NCBI GenBank assembly: GCA_916988195.3
Contig: CAKASQ030000078.1
Coordinates: 37,676-101,675 of the forward strand
DNA: 64,000 nucleotides
Reading direction: 5' to 3'
Origin: Oscillospiraceae bacterium
Lineage (GTDB): Bacteria; Bacillota; Clostridia; Oscillospirales; Oscillospiraceae
Part shown: in pieces, positions 41,341 to 48,970 of the stretch
Numbering within the stretch: the stretch's first letter is position 1
Layout of the letters: the number at the start of each line of letters is the position of its first letter
Made by a program: the position numbers and the translations under genes
The notes under the pieces: model-generated
What the model was told of the DNA's origin: nothing
Seen by the model: the letters and a program-made list of their open reading frames with translations, nothing else
Database searches by the model: none

Positions 41341-41607
41341 ATGCAGTACACCGATAACGAAGCCGCATTGATCGGCGGCCTGATTTCAAACTATTTCTTC
41401 CAGCCGTCCGTGGATGCAACGCTCCGCGAATCCTATCGCCGGGTGCTGCGCCATCTGCACAAGAATACGCTCTCTGCGTCTGATCTGAGCCGCATTCAGA
41501 ACGCATTGACCTTCCTGTCGCCGCTCTGCCGGGACACCCGCGAAGCCCACAAGGACATGATGGGCGTGACATTAAAAACTGATGCTCTGCTGAGATCCAG
41601 CAGATAA
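41341..41607 (+). CDS. Small hypothetical protein
   Basis: An 88-residue protein, ATG behind GAGGAGGG. Helical throughout: NEAALIGGLISNYFFQPSVD, LRESYRRVLRHLHKN, ASDLSRIQNALTFLSPLCRD. It has its own terminator (41613-41645). It is the last gene of the mobile element before the tRNA. No family recognised; expression seems real from the ribosome site and terminator. Confidence 0.65.
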   Translation: MQYTDNEAALIGGLISNYFFQPSVDATLRESYRRVLRHLHKNTLSASDLSRIQNALTFLSPLCRDTREAHKDMMGVTLKTDALLRSSR

Positions 41608-41612
41608 ACGAC

Positions 41613-41645
41613 CACCCGCTGCGTTGCAGCGGGTGCTTTGCTTTC
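41613..41645 (+). terminator. Terminator of the 41341-41607 gene
   Basis: CACCCGCTGC / GCAGCGGGTG pair perfectly around three bases (41613-41635) and are followed by CTTTGCTTTC on the plus strand. Confidence 0.8.
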
Positions 41646-41821
41646 TCGCGTCCCAGCGTCGTCAATACGCCGTGGTTTCGTCCTGGGACGGGCGGAGGCT
41701 TGCCTGCGGTCTTAACGTCTGAAACGTCGCACAGCTGGCTAACGCGCTGGTATCTGTGCTTGGAGTGAATGTTCGGCAAGACCAACAAAAACGCCGGTCG
41801 AAATTCTACATTTTGCCGAGA
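41646..41821. other. Gene-free segment
   Basis: No gene or clear signal is seen here; minus-strand frames crossing it have no ribosome site. It is the border zone between element and tRNA. Confidence 0.4.
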
Positions 41822-41864
41822 GCAAAAAAGAGCCGCTTTCCCGAAAAATTCCCGGAAAAGCGGC
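41822..41864 (-). terminator. Hairpin terminator in the border zone
   Basis: GCCGCTTT (41832-41839) pairs with AAAGCGGC (41857-41864), extended by CCG/CGG. On the minus strand it is followed by TCTTTTTTGC. Confidence 0.6.
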
Positions 41865-41952
41865 CCAAAATCGCGTGGGTAAAGGTTCAAGTCCACTGAT
41901 TTTGCCAAAACCCTTTTTGATATCTTTTTTTCCAACTTCAAAAAATGGGCGC

Positions 41953-41988
41953 AAAAAAACCCGGAAGCCGTTGAAACTTCTGGGTTTT
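41953..41988 (-). terminator. Terminator downstream of the initiator tRNA
   Basis: The minus strand reads AACCCaGAAG...CTTCcGGGTT with TTTTTTT following, 32 bases beyond the tRNA 3' end. Confidence 0.75.
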
Positions 41989-42019
41989 TCGCGTAGATAT
42001 CTTTTTTGGTTCTACTAGA

Positions 42020-42096
<77 letters not shown>

Positions 42097-42137
42097 ATGT
42101 TGACTTTTTGCTCCTGAAAGCTGGACGCTAACTCTAA

Positions 42138-42181
42138 GGGTTATGAGCCCGACGAGCTACCGAACTGCTCTATCCCGCGAT
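42138..42181 (-). pseudogene. Truncated duplicate of the initiator tRNA (5' part)
   Basis: These 44 bases are identical to 42055-42098, covering the tRNA from just before its 5' end through the anticodon loop and the 3' strand CCC of the anticodon stem. The 3' remainder is absent. It lies between the promoter and the complete tRNA, so both copies should be in one transcript. Confidence 0.9.
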
Positions 42182-42205
42182 ATAAGCTCTCAATGGAGCT
42201 TATTT

Positions 42206-42234
42206 ATAATAGCATATCCGGGTGTCCGTGTCAA
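42206..42234 (-). promoter_or_regulatory. Promoter of the tRNA transcript
   Basis: TTGACA (42234-42229), 17 bases, TATTAT (42211-42206) on the minus strand, 25 bases before the truncated tRNA copy. Confidence 0.85.
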
Positions 42235-42271
42235 GAGTTCTTGCAAAATAATTTCCATGCCCGGCCCGCAA

Positions 42272-42297
42272 AGAAGAGACGGTCTCCCGCCTCTTCT
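42272..42297 (-). terminator. Terminator of the DUF2500 gene
   Basis: AGAAGAG/CTCTTCT with inner CGG/CCG pairs; the minus strand continues TTTGCGG. It starts only eight bases beyond the stop codon. Confidence 0.6.
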
Positions 42298-42304
42298 CAT
42301 CTTG

Positions 42305-42712
42305 TTATTCGTCGTCTTTCGCAGCACTGCCGCGCTGGAAGCCGAGATATCTGGTGCCCTGAAAGCTGAGCTTGCCGGTATCGCCCTCGACGAGCAGACC
42401 GTAATCCGAGCCGTCGACGGGCAGCTCCAGCCGGTCGCCGCTTTCAAACTCGAAGGTCACAAAATACTTGCTGTAAGTATAGCTACGCATCATATCATTG
42501 TCTCCGCTGCTCTGACGGTTCTGGCCGACCTGCATCCGTTTGGAAACAACCTTTGCATCCGCTGTCACGCGCGGAGACTGGTCATTTTTGTGTTTCCGCT
42601 TTGCTCCTGACACAAGCGAACCGACGATTGTGCTGATGATGAAGATAAACACGACGAGAAACATCAGTGGAAAGAGCCTATCCATCAGTGCAAATCCCAT
42701 ATCGAATTCCAT
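42305..42712 (-). CDS. DUF2500 membrane protein
   Basis: The protein has 135 residues. One N-terminal membrane helix (LFPLMFLVVFIFIISTIVGS), a short basic linker, then a DUF2500 domain: ADAKVVSKRMQV, YFVTFEFESGDRLELPV, GLLVEGDTGKLSFQGTRYLG. The family is found in many bacteria without known function; the soluble part faces outward or inward depending on helix orientation. AAAGGAAG precedes the ATG. Monocistronic with its own terminator. Confidence 0.85.
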   Translation of the reverse strand: MEFDMGFALMDRLFPLMFLVVFIFIISTIVGSLVSGAKRKHKNDQSPRVTADAKVVSKRMQVGQNRQSSGDNDMMRSYTYSKYFVTFEFESGDRLELPVDGSDYGLLVEGDTGKLSFQGTRYLGFQRGSAAKDDE

Positions 42713-42799
42713 AGCACACTTCCTTTCTTTTCTTCATTTTTTCTTACATGGTATATAGACGAATCATACAGGAATTTGTTCCGCAGCGCAAACTTTTTC

Positions 42800-44215
42800 T
42801 TACTTCTGCTCCTCGCGGTAAAGGCGAAGGCCCTCTCTTCCCTCTTCGGTAACGGGTTTGAGCCAGCGCATGGAAAGGAAATGCCGCATACAGAAAATAG
42901 ATTTTGGAATGTCCTCTCCCAGATACGCCGTCATCACAACGCCGAGGAACGGCAGATGGAGCACACGAGCGGCTATAAGCGTCAGCGGAATCGACACCAG
43001 CCAGAGGCTGCCGAGATCTAAGAACATGCCCGTCAGCGTGTCGCCGCCCGAGCGGAACACGCCCACAACCTGCACATAGGAAATGTTCCGGAAGAAATAC
43101 TCGAGCGAGCAGAAAATTGTCACGGCGTAGGCCGTCGCGATCGTCGTGGCAGACAGATTATCCCCCGTTGCAAAGAGCGCAACGAGCGGTTTTCTCGCCG
43201 CTACCATCGTGAGACCGACGATCAGGCCCATCAGCGGCACAAGGACAGAAAATCGTCTTGCATCCTCCACACCGCGCCGGATCTTGCCCTTGCCGATCGA
43301 CTTTCCGACCATGATCACGCAGGCGTTGCCGAGACCGACGTAGAACGCGAACGCGAGCTCGGAGAAAGTCTTGAAAATCGTCATGCCCGCGTAATACTCG
43401 TAGCCGATGTTCGCGTAAATACGGTTGAGCGTCAGCATGCCGAGCGCCCAGAGGCCTTCGTTGAGCGTAACGGGAAGGGCCCGTGCATAGAACTCGCCCA
43501 CATCGCGAAGACGAAACGCGAAGAGCTCTCTGACCGGCCCCATCAGAAGGTTCTTTTCAAACGCCGAGAAGATGAGGATCAGAACAGGACCCAGCCACGA
43601 AGAGATGCATGTCGCGAGCGCCGCGCCCTCCACACCGAGTCTTGGAAGCCCGAAGGCGCCGAAAATCAGACCGTAGTCCGCAAACGCGTTTGCGATCGTC
43701 GTGACGATGGAAACATAAAGCGGCAGCTTCACCCGCTCCGTGCCGCGCAGAACGTTCGACAGAAGATACGTCAAGGCAACAGCCGGATAAGAAAAGCACA
43801 CGATGCGCAAATACCGGCAGCCCGCATCCACGACGGCAGGGTCGCTGTTGAATAGTCCCAGCACCCACTCCGGCGCGCAATATGCCACACCGAAAAAAGC
43901 CATCGAAATAAAAATCGCCGTCAGAAGGCCAAGTCCCATGACGCGGCGGATGCCCTTGAGGTTCTGAATACCCCAGTATTGCGAGATAAAAACGCTCATG
44001 CCCGAGCACAGGCCGAAGCTGAGTAAGCCCGCCATCCAGCCCCACTGCGCCGCCATGCCGACGGCCGAGAGCGTCACGTCTCCAAGGCGCGAGACCATGA
44101 GCGTATCGACGAGCTGGAACGAGCTTGTCAGAACGTTTTGCAGCGCGACCGGCACCGCCAGCCGCACCGTCACCTTCCAGAAGGGCTTGTCGCCCAAGTA
44201 ATCTGTCAGTTTCAT
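42800..44215 (-). CDS. MATE-family multidrug efflux transporter
   Basis: The protein has 471 residues from the internal ATG near 44215 (GGAG upstream); the longer frame to 44356 runs into a repeat region. Twelve membrane segments are expected from the hydrophobic pattern. MATE features include VALQNVLTSSFQLVDTLMVSR in helix 1 and the repeated second half beginning near GEFYARALPVTLNEGLWAL. Sodium- or proton-driven export of cationic compounds is usual for the family. It stands alone between DUF2500 and the repeat element. Confidence 0.88.
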   Translation of the reverse strand: MKLTDYLGDKPFWKVTVRLAVPVALQNVLTSSFQLVDTLMVSRLGDVTLSAVGMAAQWGWMAGLLSFGLCSGMSVFISQYWGIQNLKGIRRVMGLGLLTAIFISMAFFGVAYCAPEWVLGLFNSDPAVVDAGCRYLRIVCFSYPAVALTYLLSNVLRGTERVKLPLYVSIVTTIANAFADYGLIFGAFGLPRLGVEGAALATCISSWLGPVLILIFSAFEKNLLMGPVRELFAFRLRDVGEFYARALPVTLNEGLWALGMLTLNRIYANIGYEYYAGMTIFKTFSELAFAFYVGLGNACVIMVGKSIGKGKIRRGVEDARRFSVLVPLMGLIVGLTMVAARKPLVALFATGDNLSATTIATAYAVTIFCSLEYFFRNISYVQVVGVFRSGGDTLTGMFLDLGSLWLVSIPLTLIAARVLHLPFLGVVMTAYLGEDIPKSIFCMRHFLSMRWLKPVTEEGREGLRLYREEQK

Positions 44216-44339
44216 AAAAATACTCCAAGACAAAGTTGTGGGGACACCGGAACCCGGCATCCCCACGAAGTTTTTGGTTGGTCGCGTGAGTGACCCATTT
44301 GGTTTTTGTACCGCACGCAGCCTCGAACCGAGTTCGTAG

Positions 44340-44490
44340 GGGTCGATTAAGCACATCGACCCGCGCGGCCTCGAAACAAGTTCGTAGGGGCGGACGACTC
44401 TGTCCGCCCAAGGGAAGTTTCGATTTTGCCGTAGGTTTTCGCGTTTTGGACACGCGTTTTGCTGGGCGGACAGAGTCGTCCGCCCCTACG
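44340..44490. repeat. Intergenic palindromic repeat element
   Basis: Two 28-bp perfect inverted arms (CGTAGGGGCGGACGACTCTG... at 44383-44410 and its complement at 44463-44490) enclose 52 bases. A second, smaller inverted repeat GGGTCGAT/ATCGACCC lies at 44340-44362, and both are preceded by CTCGAA..AGTTCGTAGGGG. This looks like a dispersed, non-coding REP/MITE-like repeat. It fills most of the 300-base gap between the MATE and pta genes. Confidence 0.7.
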
Positions 44491-44514
44491 GCATTTTCGT
44501 ACAGGAAAGGGAAA

Positions 44515-45531
44515 TTACGCCATACCAGCCGTAATAATAGCCATCTTATAGACCTCGTCGGCATTGCAGCCGCGGGAGAGGTCGTTGATGGGGGCGTTCA
44601 GGCCCTGCAGGATGGGGCCGTAGGCCTCAAAACCGCCAAGTCTCTGGGCGATCTTGTAGCCGATGTTGCCGGCCTCGATGCACGGGAAGATGAAGGTGTT
44701 GGCATAGCCCGCGACCTTGGAGCCGGGGAACTTGAGCTGACCGACGACCGGGGAGACTGCCGCGTCAAACTGCATTTCGCCGTCGATGGCAAGCTCGGGC
44801 GCGAGCTTCTGCGCTTCGATGGTCGCGTCGTGGCTGAGCTTGACGGTGCCGCCCTTGCCGGAGCCCTTGGTGGAGAAGGACAGGAGCGCTACCTTGGGGT
44901 CGATGCCGAAGAACGCAGCGGTTCTCGCGGACTCGACGGCAACCTCCGCCAGCTTCTGCGCGCCGGAGAAGACGACCTCGCCGGTGGTCTTGTCAAGGGT
45001 GTCGGGATAGTCGATGTTGATGGCGCAGTCGCCCATGCAGTACTTTTCGTCGTTGCCATCCTTATCCTTGCGGAAGAGGATGAAGGAAGAGGATACGAGG
45101 TGCGCACCCTTCTTGGTCTTCACGAGCTGGAGGGCGGGACGGACGGTGTCGGCAGTGGAGTAGGTAGCGCCGCCGAGCAGAGCGTCAGCCTTGCCGAGCT
45201 TTACGAGCATCGTGCCGAAATAATTGCCCTTGGACAAAGCTGCGCGGCACTCCTCGTCGGTCATCTTGCCCTTGCGGAGCTCGACCATCTTCGCGACCAT
45301 CTCGTCCATGCCTTCATATGTAGCGGGGTCGATGATGGTGGCCTTGCAAATGCAGAAGTTGCCCTTCTCGGCCGCGGCCTTGACCTCGGCTTCGTTGCCG
45401 ATCAGGATGACGTCCATCAGGTCTTCCTTGAGAAGGCGGTCTGTCGCCTCGAGGATACGGGCGTCGGGGCCTTCGGTGAAGACGATGGTGCGGCGGGTGG
45501 CTTTCAGAGCGTCAAGCAGTTTTGTAAACAT
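44515..45531 (-). CDS. pta: Phosphate acetyltransferase
   Basis: The protein has 338 residues, the length of the short Pta form. It converts acetyl-CoA and phosphate to acetyl phosphate, the first step of acetate formation. Family segments are present: IVFTEGPDARILEA, KADALLGGATYSTADTVRPAL, FSTKGSGKGGTVKLSHDA, ELAIDGEMQFDAAVSP and NTFIFPCIEAGNIGYKIAQRLGG near the C-terminus. It has its own promoter (45582-45610) and GGAGGT before the ATG. No ackA gene is adjacent. Confidence 0.93.
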   Translation of the reverse strand: MFTKLLDALKATRRTIVFTEGPDARILEATDRLLKEDLMDVILIGNEAEVKAAAEKGNFCICKATIIDPATYEGMDEMVAKMVELRKGKMTDEECRAALSKGNYFGTMLVKLGKADALLGGATYSTADTVRPALQLVKTKKGAHLVSSSFILFRKDKDGNDEKYCMGDCAINIDYPDTLDKTTGEVVFSGAQKLAEVAVESARTAAFFGIDPKVALLSFSTKGSGKGGTVKLSHDATIEAQKLAPELAIDGEMQFDAAVSPVVGQLKFPGSKVAGYANTFIFPCIEAGNIGYKIAQRLGGFEAYGPILQGLNAPINDLSRGCNADEVYKMAIITAGMA

Positions 45532-45581
45532 GTGATTACCTCCAAAATTTGTGCGGCGTTCCGCAGATTCTGTCTGTGTCT

Positions 45582-45610
45582 ATCTTACAACAATTATCCG
45601 CCGAACGCAA
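45582..45610 (-). promoter_or_regulatory. Promoter of pta
   Basis: TTGCGT (45610-45605), 17 bases, TAAGAT (45587-45582) on the minus strand, about 50 bases before the start codon. Confidence 0.55.
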
Positions 45611-45667
45611 CCGTCTTTTGCAAAAATGCGCAGCAAAACGGCGCGCAGGCAGTTTTTTCCGTGCGCG

Positions 45668-46015
45668 TCAGAGGATCCCTTCGAATTTTTCCGCAAACAG
45701 CGCCGCGGCATACGCGTTGAGCTCCCTGCAATATTCCTCATATGCTGCAAGCAATGCAGTTGCCTCCGGGGTCAGCGTCGCACCTCCTCCGTGTTTGCCG
45801 CCGGTGGTGGAATGAAGCAGCTCGAAGCCCAGATGCTGCTGCGCGTTTTTGAGGATCGTCCAGGCTTTGGAATACGCCATGCCGATGGACATGGCCGCGG
45901 CGCGAAGCGAATGCAGCTCCTGCACCTTCTGCAGCAGAACCGCAATGCCGGGGCCGAAGCATTTTTCGTCCGCGAAGATCCGAATCGCCAGGACAGGTCT
46001 GAAATTCTGTTCCAT
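45668..46015 (-). CDS. ModE-type winged-helix regulator
   Basis: The protein has 115 residues, so it consists of the DNA-binding domain only: FADEKCFGPGIAVLLQKVQE, AAMSIGMAYSKAWTILKNAQ (recognition helix region), FELLHSTTGGKHGGGATLTP. The molybdate-binding MOP domains of full ModE are missing. Next to mobA and upstream of molybdoenzyme genes, it probably regulates molybdenum use. The promoter -10 lies only six bases before the ATG, suggesting a leaderless mRNA. Confidence 0.8.
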   Translation of the reverse strand: MEQNFRPVLAIRIFADEKCFGPGIAVLLQKVQELHSLRAAAMSIGMAYSKAWTILKNAQQHLGFELLHSTTGGKHGGGATLTPEATALLAAYEEYCRELNAYAAALFAEKFEGIL

Positions 46016-46021
46016 AATGTT

Positions 46022-46050
46022 ATTTTAACATGGGAAAAACGCTTCGTCAA
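46022..46050 (-). promoter_or_regulatory. Promoter of the ModE-like gene
   Basis: TTGACG (46050-46045), 17 bases, TAAAAT (46027-46022), then AACATT and the start ATG at 46015. Transcription should begin at or next to the start codon. Confidence 0.7.
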
Positions 46051-46061
46051 CGAAAACGCGC

Positions 46062-46101
46062 GCAAAAAGCCCGCCCCGGCACTACGGCGCGAAGGGCGGA
46101 C
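46062..46101 (-). terminator. Terminator of mobA
   Basis: GTCCGCCC and GGGCGGGC pair (46101-46094 with 46076-46069) across a partly paired loop and are followed by TTTTT on the minus strand. Confidence 0.65.
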
Positions 46102-46106
46102 TTGCA

Positions 46107-46682
46107 TCAAGCATGCTCGTTTTTCTGTATTTCGCTCCAAATTTCCGGCGTATTCGCGTTCTGCATCTGCGCGGCTGTAAGCGGAAAATAGTCTGTCGTC
46201 AGATTCGCAAGCAGGTGCATCATGCGAAAATCGCCCGCCTGCAGCCGCTCGCTCACGACAGGCAAAATTCGCCTGTGATAAATGGCGCAGACCGGATGCA
46301 CGCGCCCGGTTTCGTCCCGGCAGATGAGGCAGTCGGCCCCCTCCCGGAACGCGCGGAGCATCGCCTGCCCCAGCTCCCGCGTAAAAAACGGGAGGTCACA
46401 CGCAACGCACAAAGCCGCATCCGAGCGCATCGCGCTCAGCACGCTCTCGAGTGCGCCCAATGGCCCGCAGCCGGGCCGCAGGTCCGGAACCAGCCGCCAG
46501 TCTGCGCCCGGGAGCAGCGACGGCTGCTGCGCGGAGAGAAGCTTCTCTGAAAAAAAGCCAAGCTCTCCTGCAAGGTACCGAACGAGCGTACTTCCACGCC
46601 ACGGAAGAAGCGCCTTGTCTGTTCCCATCCGGCGAGAAGCGCCCCCGGCAAAAAGCGCCGCGCAAATTGTCTGTTCGTGCAT
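46107..46682 (-). CDS. mobA: Molybdenum cofactor guanylyltransferase
   Basis: The protein has 191 residues. It attaches GMP to molybdopterin to form the guanine dinucleotide cofactor used by DMSO-reductase-family enzymes. The nucleotidyltransferase signature LFAGGASRRMGTDKALLPW lies at residues 10-28; LVPDLRPGCGPLGALESVL and ALCVACDLPFF (metal-binding Asp) follow. It lies 20 bases after the GntR gene and probably shares its transcript. The cofactor would supply the TorD-DmsA fusion at 53629-56424. Confidence 0.92.
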   Translation of the reverse strand: MHEQTICAALFAGGASRRMGTDKALLPWRGSTLVRYLAGELGFFSEKLLSAQQPSLLPGADWRLVPDLRPGCGPLGALESVLSAMRSDAALCVACDLPFFTRELGQAMLRAFREGADCLICRDETGRVHPVCAIYHRRILPVVSERLQAGDFRMMHLLANLTTDYFPLTAAQMQNANTPEIWSEIQKNEHA

Positions 46683-46702
46683 GCCGCGCTCCTTTGCGTC
46701 CG

Positions 46703-47365
46703 TTACGCGCCTTCTTTTCGTGAGCCGCGATAGTAGGAAATAACCTTTTCCTCCGATTCCTGCAGGTGCTTTTTGACGATGTGCAGCGCCTTGGAGGTGT
46801 TGCCGTCGAGAATGCTGCGGAGCATGACAGCATGGGAGCGGTTGGCAAGGTCGCTCATTTTTTTATCCGCAATGGAAATGTCTCGGAACAGGCCGATTTT
46901 CGTATAGAGCGTCCGGTAAATATCCAGCAGCGCCGCGTTCTGGCACAGACGGATGGCCGTCTCGTGGACCAGCACATCGAGCTCCTTTTCATCCCTCCGG
47001 TCGCCGCTTTTGCAGCGGGCAATGAGCGCTTCGATCTCGCCGCGCTCCTGCTCGAGCGCTTCGGGATCGATGTTGGAGATCGCGTAGGATTCCAGAAGGA
47101 TACGGATGGCGAAGGCGTCATGAATATCCTTATCCGTATAGGCCTTGACAAATGCGCCACGATACGGGTAATACTCGATCAGTCCCTCGCTTGCCAGCCG
47201 CCGGATGGCCGAACGAAGCGGCGACCGGCTCACGCCCAACTCCTCAGAGACGCTCTGCTCTGGAATTTTCTCGCCCGCGGCATAACCGCCGGAAAGGATC
47301 TTCTGCTTCAAAGATTCATAAACCAGCACCTCATAGGGGGTTTCCTTTTGCTTCTGATACTCCAT
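46703..47365 (-). CDS. GntR-family regulator (FCD type)
   Basis: The protein has 220 residues. The winged helix covers residues 10-75 (YEVLVYESLKQKILSGGYAA, then SVSEELGVSRSPLRSAIRRL). The FCD ligand domain follows, with metal-binding residues expected in DIHDAFAIRILLES, VHETAIRL and SHAVMLRSILDGN. Such regulators respond to sugar acids or hydroxy acids. It ends the catabolic gene run and has its own promoter overlapping a palindrome (47456-47491), so it probably represses itself and the catabolic genes. Confidence 0.9.
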   Translation of the reverse strand: MEYQKQKETPYEVLVYESLKQKILSGGYAAGEKIPEQSVSEELGVSRSPLRSAIRRLASEGLIEYYPYRGAFVKAYTDKDIHDAFAIRILLESYAISNIDPEALEQERGEIEALIARCKSGDRRDEKELDVLVHETAIRLCQNAALLDIYRTLYTKIGLFRDISIADKKMSDLANRSHAVMLRSILDGNTSKALHIVKKHLQESEEKVISYYRGSRKEGA

Positions 47366-47455
47366 ACGTAAGAATCCAACTTTCTGCGTTCTTCATTTCC
47401 GCCGGCGTCATACCGGCAGACCGCCAGAAACCGGGAATCCCGGCTTCCAGCGTAC

Positions 47456-47491
47456 TGACATATTATACATCAAATGACAGGTCCAATGCAA
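47456..47491 (-). promoter_or_regulatory. Promoter and candidate operator of the GntR gene
   Basis: TTGCAT (47491-47486), 18 bases, TATAAT (47467-47462) on the minus strand. The -10 lies inside the partly palindromic TGACATATTATACATCA (47456-47472). Downstream, CCGGGAATCCCGG forms a hairpin (about 47435-47448). Confidence 0.5.
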
Positions 47492-48648
47492 TAGATATCG
47501 ATGGAACCGAAATAGGAAAGCGCTTCGTTCTTGGTCATCTGGCCGGAGAGCACCTTCAAAAGCATCTCAAACGCCTCTTCGCCGACCTGCTCAATGGTCT
47601 TCTCGCCCGTGATGATGCGGCCCGCGTTCAGATCCATATCGTGCGACATGCGCGCGTAAGTGATCGGGTTGCCGCAAATTTTGATAACCGGCATCGAGCA
47701 GAAGCCCTGCGGTGCGCCGCGGCCGGTCGAGAACATGAGGACCTGCGCGCCCGTTGCGGCCATGCCGGTCAGAATTTCAGGCTCGCGGCCCGGGGTGTCC
47801 TTGATCCAGAGACCCTTCTGGTCGGTGATACGGTCGGTGTATTCGAGAACGCCCTGAATGGGACGGTGGCCGGACTTGACGATCGCGCCGAGGCTCTTTT
47901 CCTCGATGCTGGACAGACCGCCTGCGATGTTGCCGGGGGTCGGCTGACCGCCGCGCATGTCCTCGCCGATGGCCTTCGCGCGGTTTTCCATCCGCTCGAC
48001 GATCTCATAGATCTTCTTGGCAACGGGGCCGTCGGGACCGCCGACCGCACGGTTGGCCAGAATATGCTCGCCGCCGAGGAATTCGGTCGTTTCACCGAAG
48101 ACGACGGTCGCACCGAGGTCAACGAGCTTGTCTGCCACGTAACCGATGACACAGTTGGAGGCCATGCCGGAGGTCGTATCCGAGCCGCCGCACTTGATGG
48201 CCATGGTCAGATTGGAAATATCGCAGGTCTCGCGCTGCTGGCCGGAAATCTGCATGACAAGGCGCTGCGCCGCGTCCATACCGGCCTGAATGCCGGCGGA
48301 GGTGCCGCCGAGCTCCTGAATGTGGATGATCTCACACGGCTTGCCGCTGGCCTTGATGGTCTCATAGACGCGCTGATGATCGGTACCCTCGCAGCCGAGG
48401 CTCACGATCAGCGCCGCGCCGACGTTTGCGCTCAGGCCGAGATCAATGAGAACCTCCGTCACACGCTTGAGGTCGGACGGCAGCTGGCAGCAGCCCTGAT
48501 GATGGAAATAGCCGATGGTGCCCTGAATCTGGCGGCAGATCGCCTGCGCCACGTCGTTTGCACAGATGGTCGTCGGAATGACGGCGACCAGATTTCTTGC
48601 GCCGAACTTTCCGTCCGGTCTTCTGTAGCCCTGGAATGTATAGCTCAT
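47470..48648 (-). CDS. UxaA-family dehydratase, large subunit
   Basis: The protein has 392 residues, equal to the C-terminal catalytic domain of altronate/galactarate dehydratases. Conserved segments are RPDGKFGARNLVAVIPTTIC, HHQGCCQ, LIVSLGCEG, AIKCGGSDTTSGMASN and CGNPITYARMSHDMDLNAG. Cys residues in CCQ, GCEG and KCGGSD are likely iron ligands. The family removes water from sugar acids; the split relative (R)-sulfolactate sulfo-lyase has the same two-part layout. The small subunit lies 14 bases upstream. Confidence 0.88.
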   Translation of the reverse strand: MSYTFQGYRRPDGKFGARNLVAVIPTTICANDVAQAICRQIQGTIGYFHHQGCCQLPSDLKRVTEVLIDLGLSANVGAALIVSLGCEGTDHQRVYETIKASGKPCEIIHIQELGGTSAGIQAGMDAAQRLVMQISGQQRETCDISNLTMAIKCGGSDTTSGMASNCVIGYVADKLVDLGATVVFGETTEFLGGEHILANRAVGGPDGPVAKKIYEIVERMENRAKAIGEDMRGGQPTPGNIAGGLSSIEEKSLGAIVKSGHRPIQGVLEYTDRITDQKGLWIKDTPGREPEILTGMAATGAQVLMFSTGRGAPQGFCSMPVIKICGNPITYARMSHDMDLNAGRIITGEKTIEQVGEEAFEMLLKVLSGQMTKNEALSYFGSIDIYCIGPVI

Positions 48649-48661
48649 GACGCGTCCCTCC

Positions 48662-48970
48662 TTACAGATCGCCGCGGCCGCGAAGCGCCTTCATGTTGTG
48701 GATATGGACGTATTCGCCCTTTTTGATGTCGACGTCGGCAACGCCGATGGACTGGCCGTACTTCATGATATGCTCTCCGGCCTTGATGTCGCGGACCGCG
48801 ATCTTGTGACCGTAGGGCACGTCGCCGATGACGTGAACCTGGTCCTTGTTGCCCTTTTTATCGTGGATAACGACCTCGGTGCCGTCGGTCACGCCCTCGG
48901 CGAAAATCGTCGCGACGTTGTCCAGATCGTCGACCCGTAATGCAAGCTTCAATTCGTTCATACGTTTCAT
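48662..48970 (-). CDS. UxaA-family dehydratase, small SAF subunit
   Basis: The protein has 102 residues, a SAF domain equal to the N-terminus of altronate dehydratase: ALRVDDLDNVATIFAEGV, IGDVPYGHKIAVRDIKAGEH, IMKYGQSIGVADVDIKKGEY, VHIHNMK. SAF domains clamp the hydroxyacid substrate. Its start overlaps the stop of the LarA-type gene by four bases, and it pairs with the large subunit downstream. Confidence 0.88.
   Translation of the reverse strand: MKRMNELKLALRVDDLDNVATIFAEGVTDGTEVVIHDKKGNKDQVHVIGDVPYGHKIAVRDIKAGEHIMKYGQSIGVADVDIKKGEYVHIHNMKALRGRGDL

Noticed and set aside
41880..41915. tRNA 3' end remnant (GGTTCAAGTCC...CCA) as attachment site
   Set aside because: The T-stem does not pair and no acceptor partner or matching full tRNA exists in the window; resemblance may be chance.
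1..42000. CRISPR array or restriction-modification partner for the methyltransferase
   Set aside because: No regularly spaced direct repeats and no endonuclease-like gene were found on either strand.
44216..44356. N-terminal extension of the MATE protein
   Set aside because: The extra 47 codons run through a repeat region, lack membrane-protein character, and a ribosome site precedes the internal ATG.
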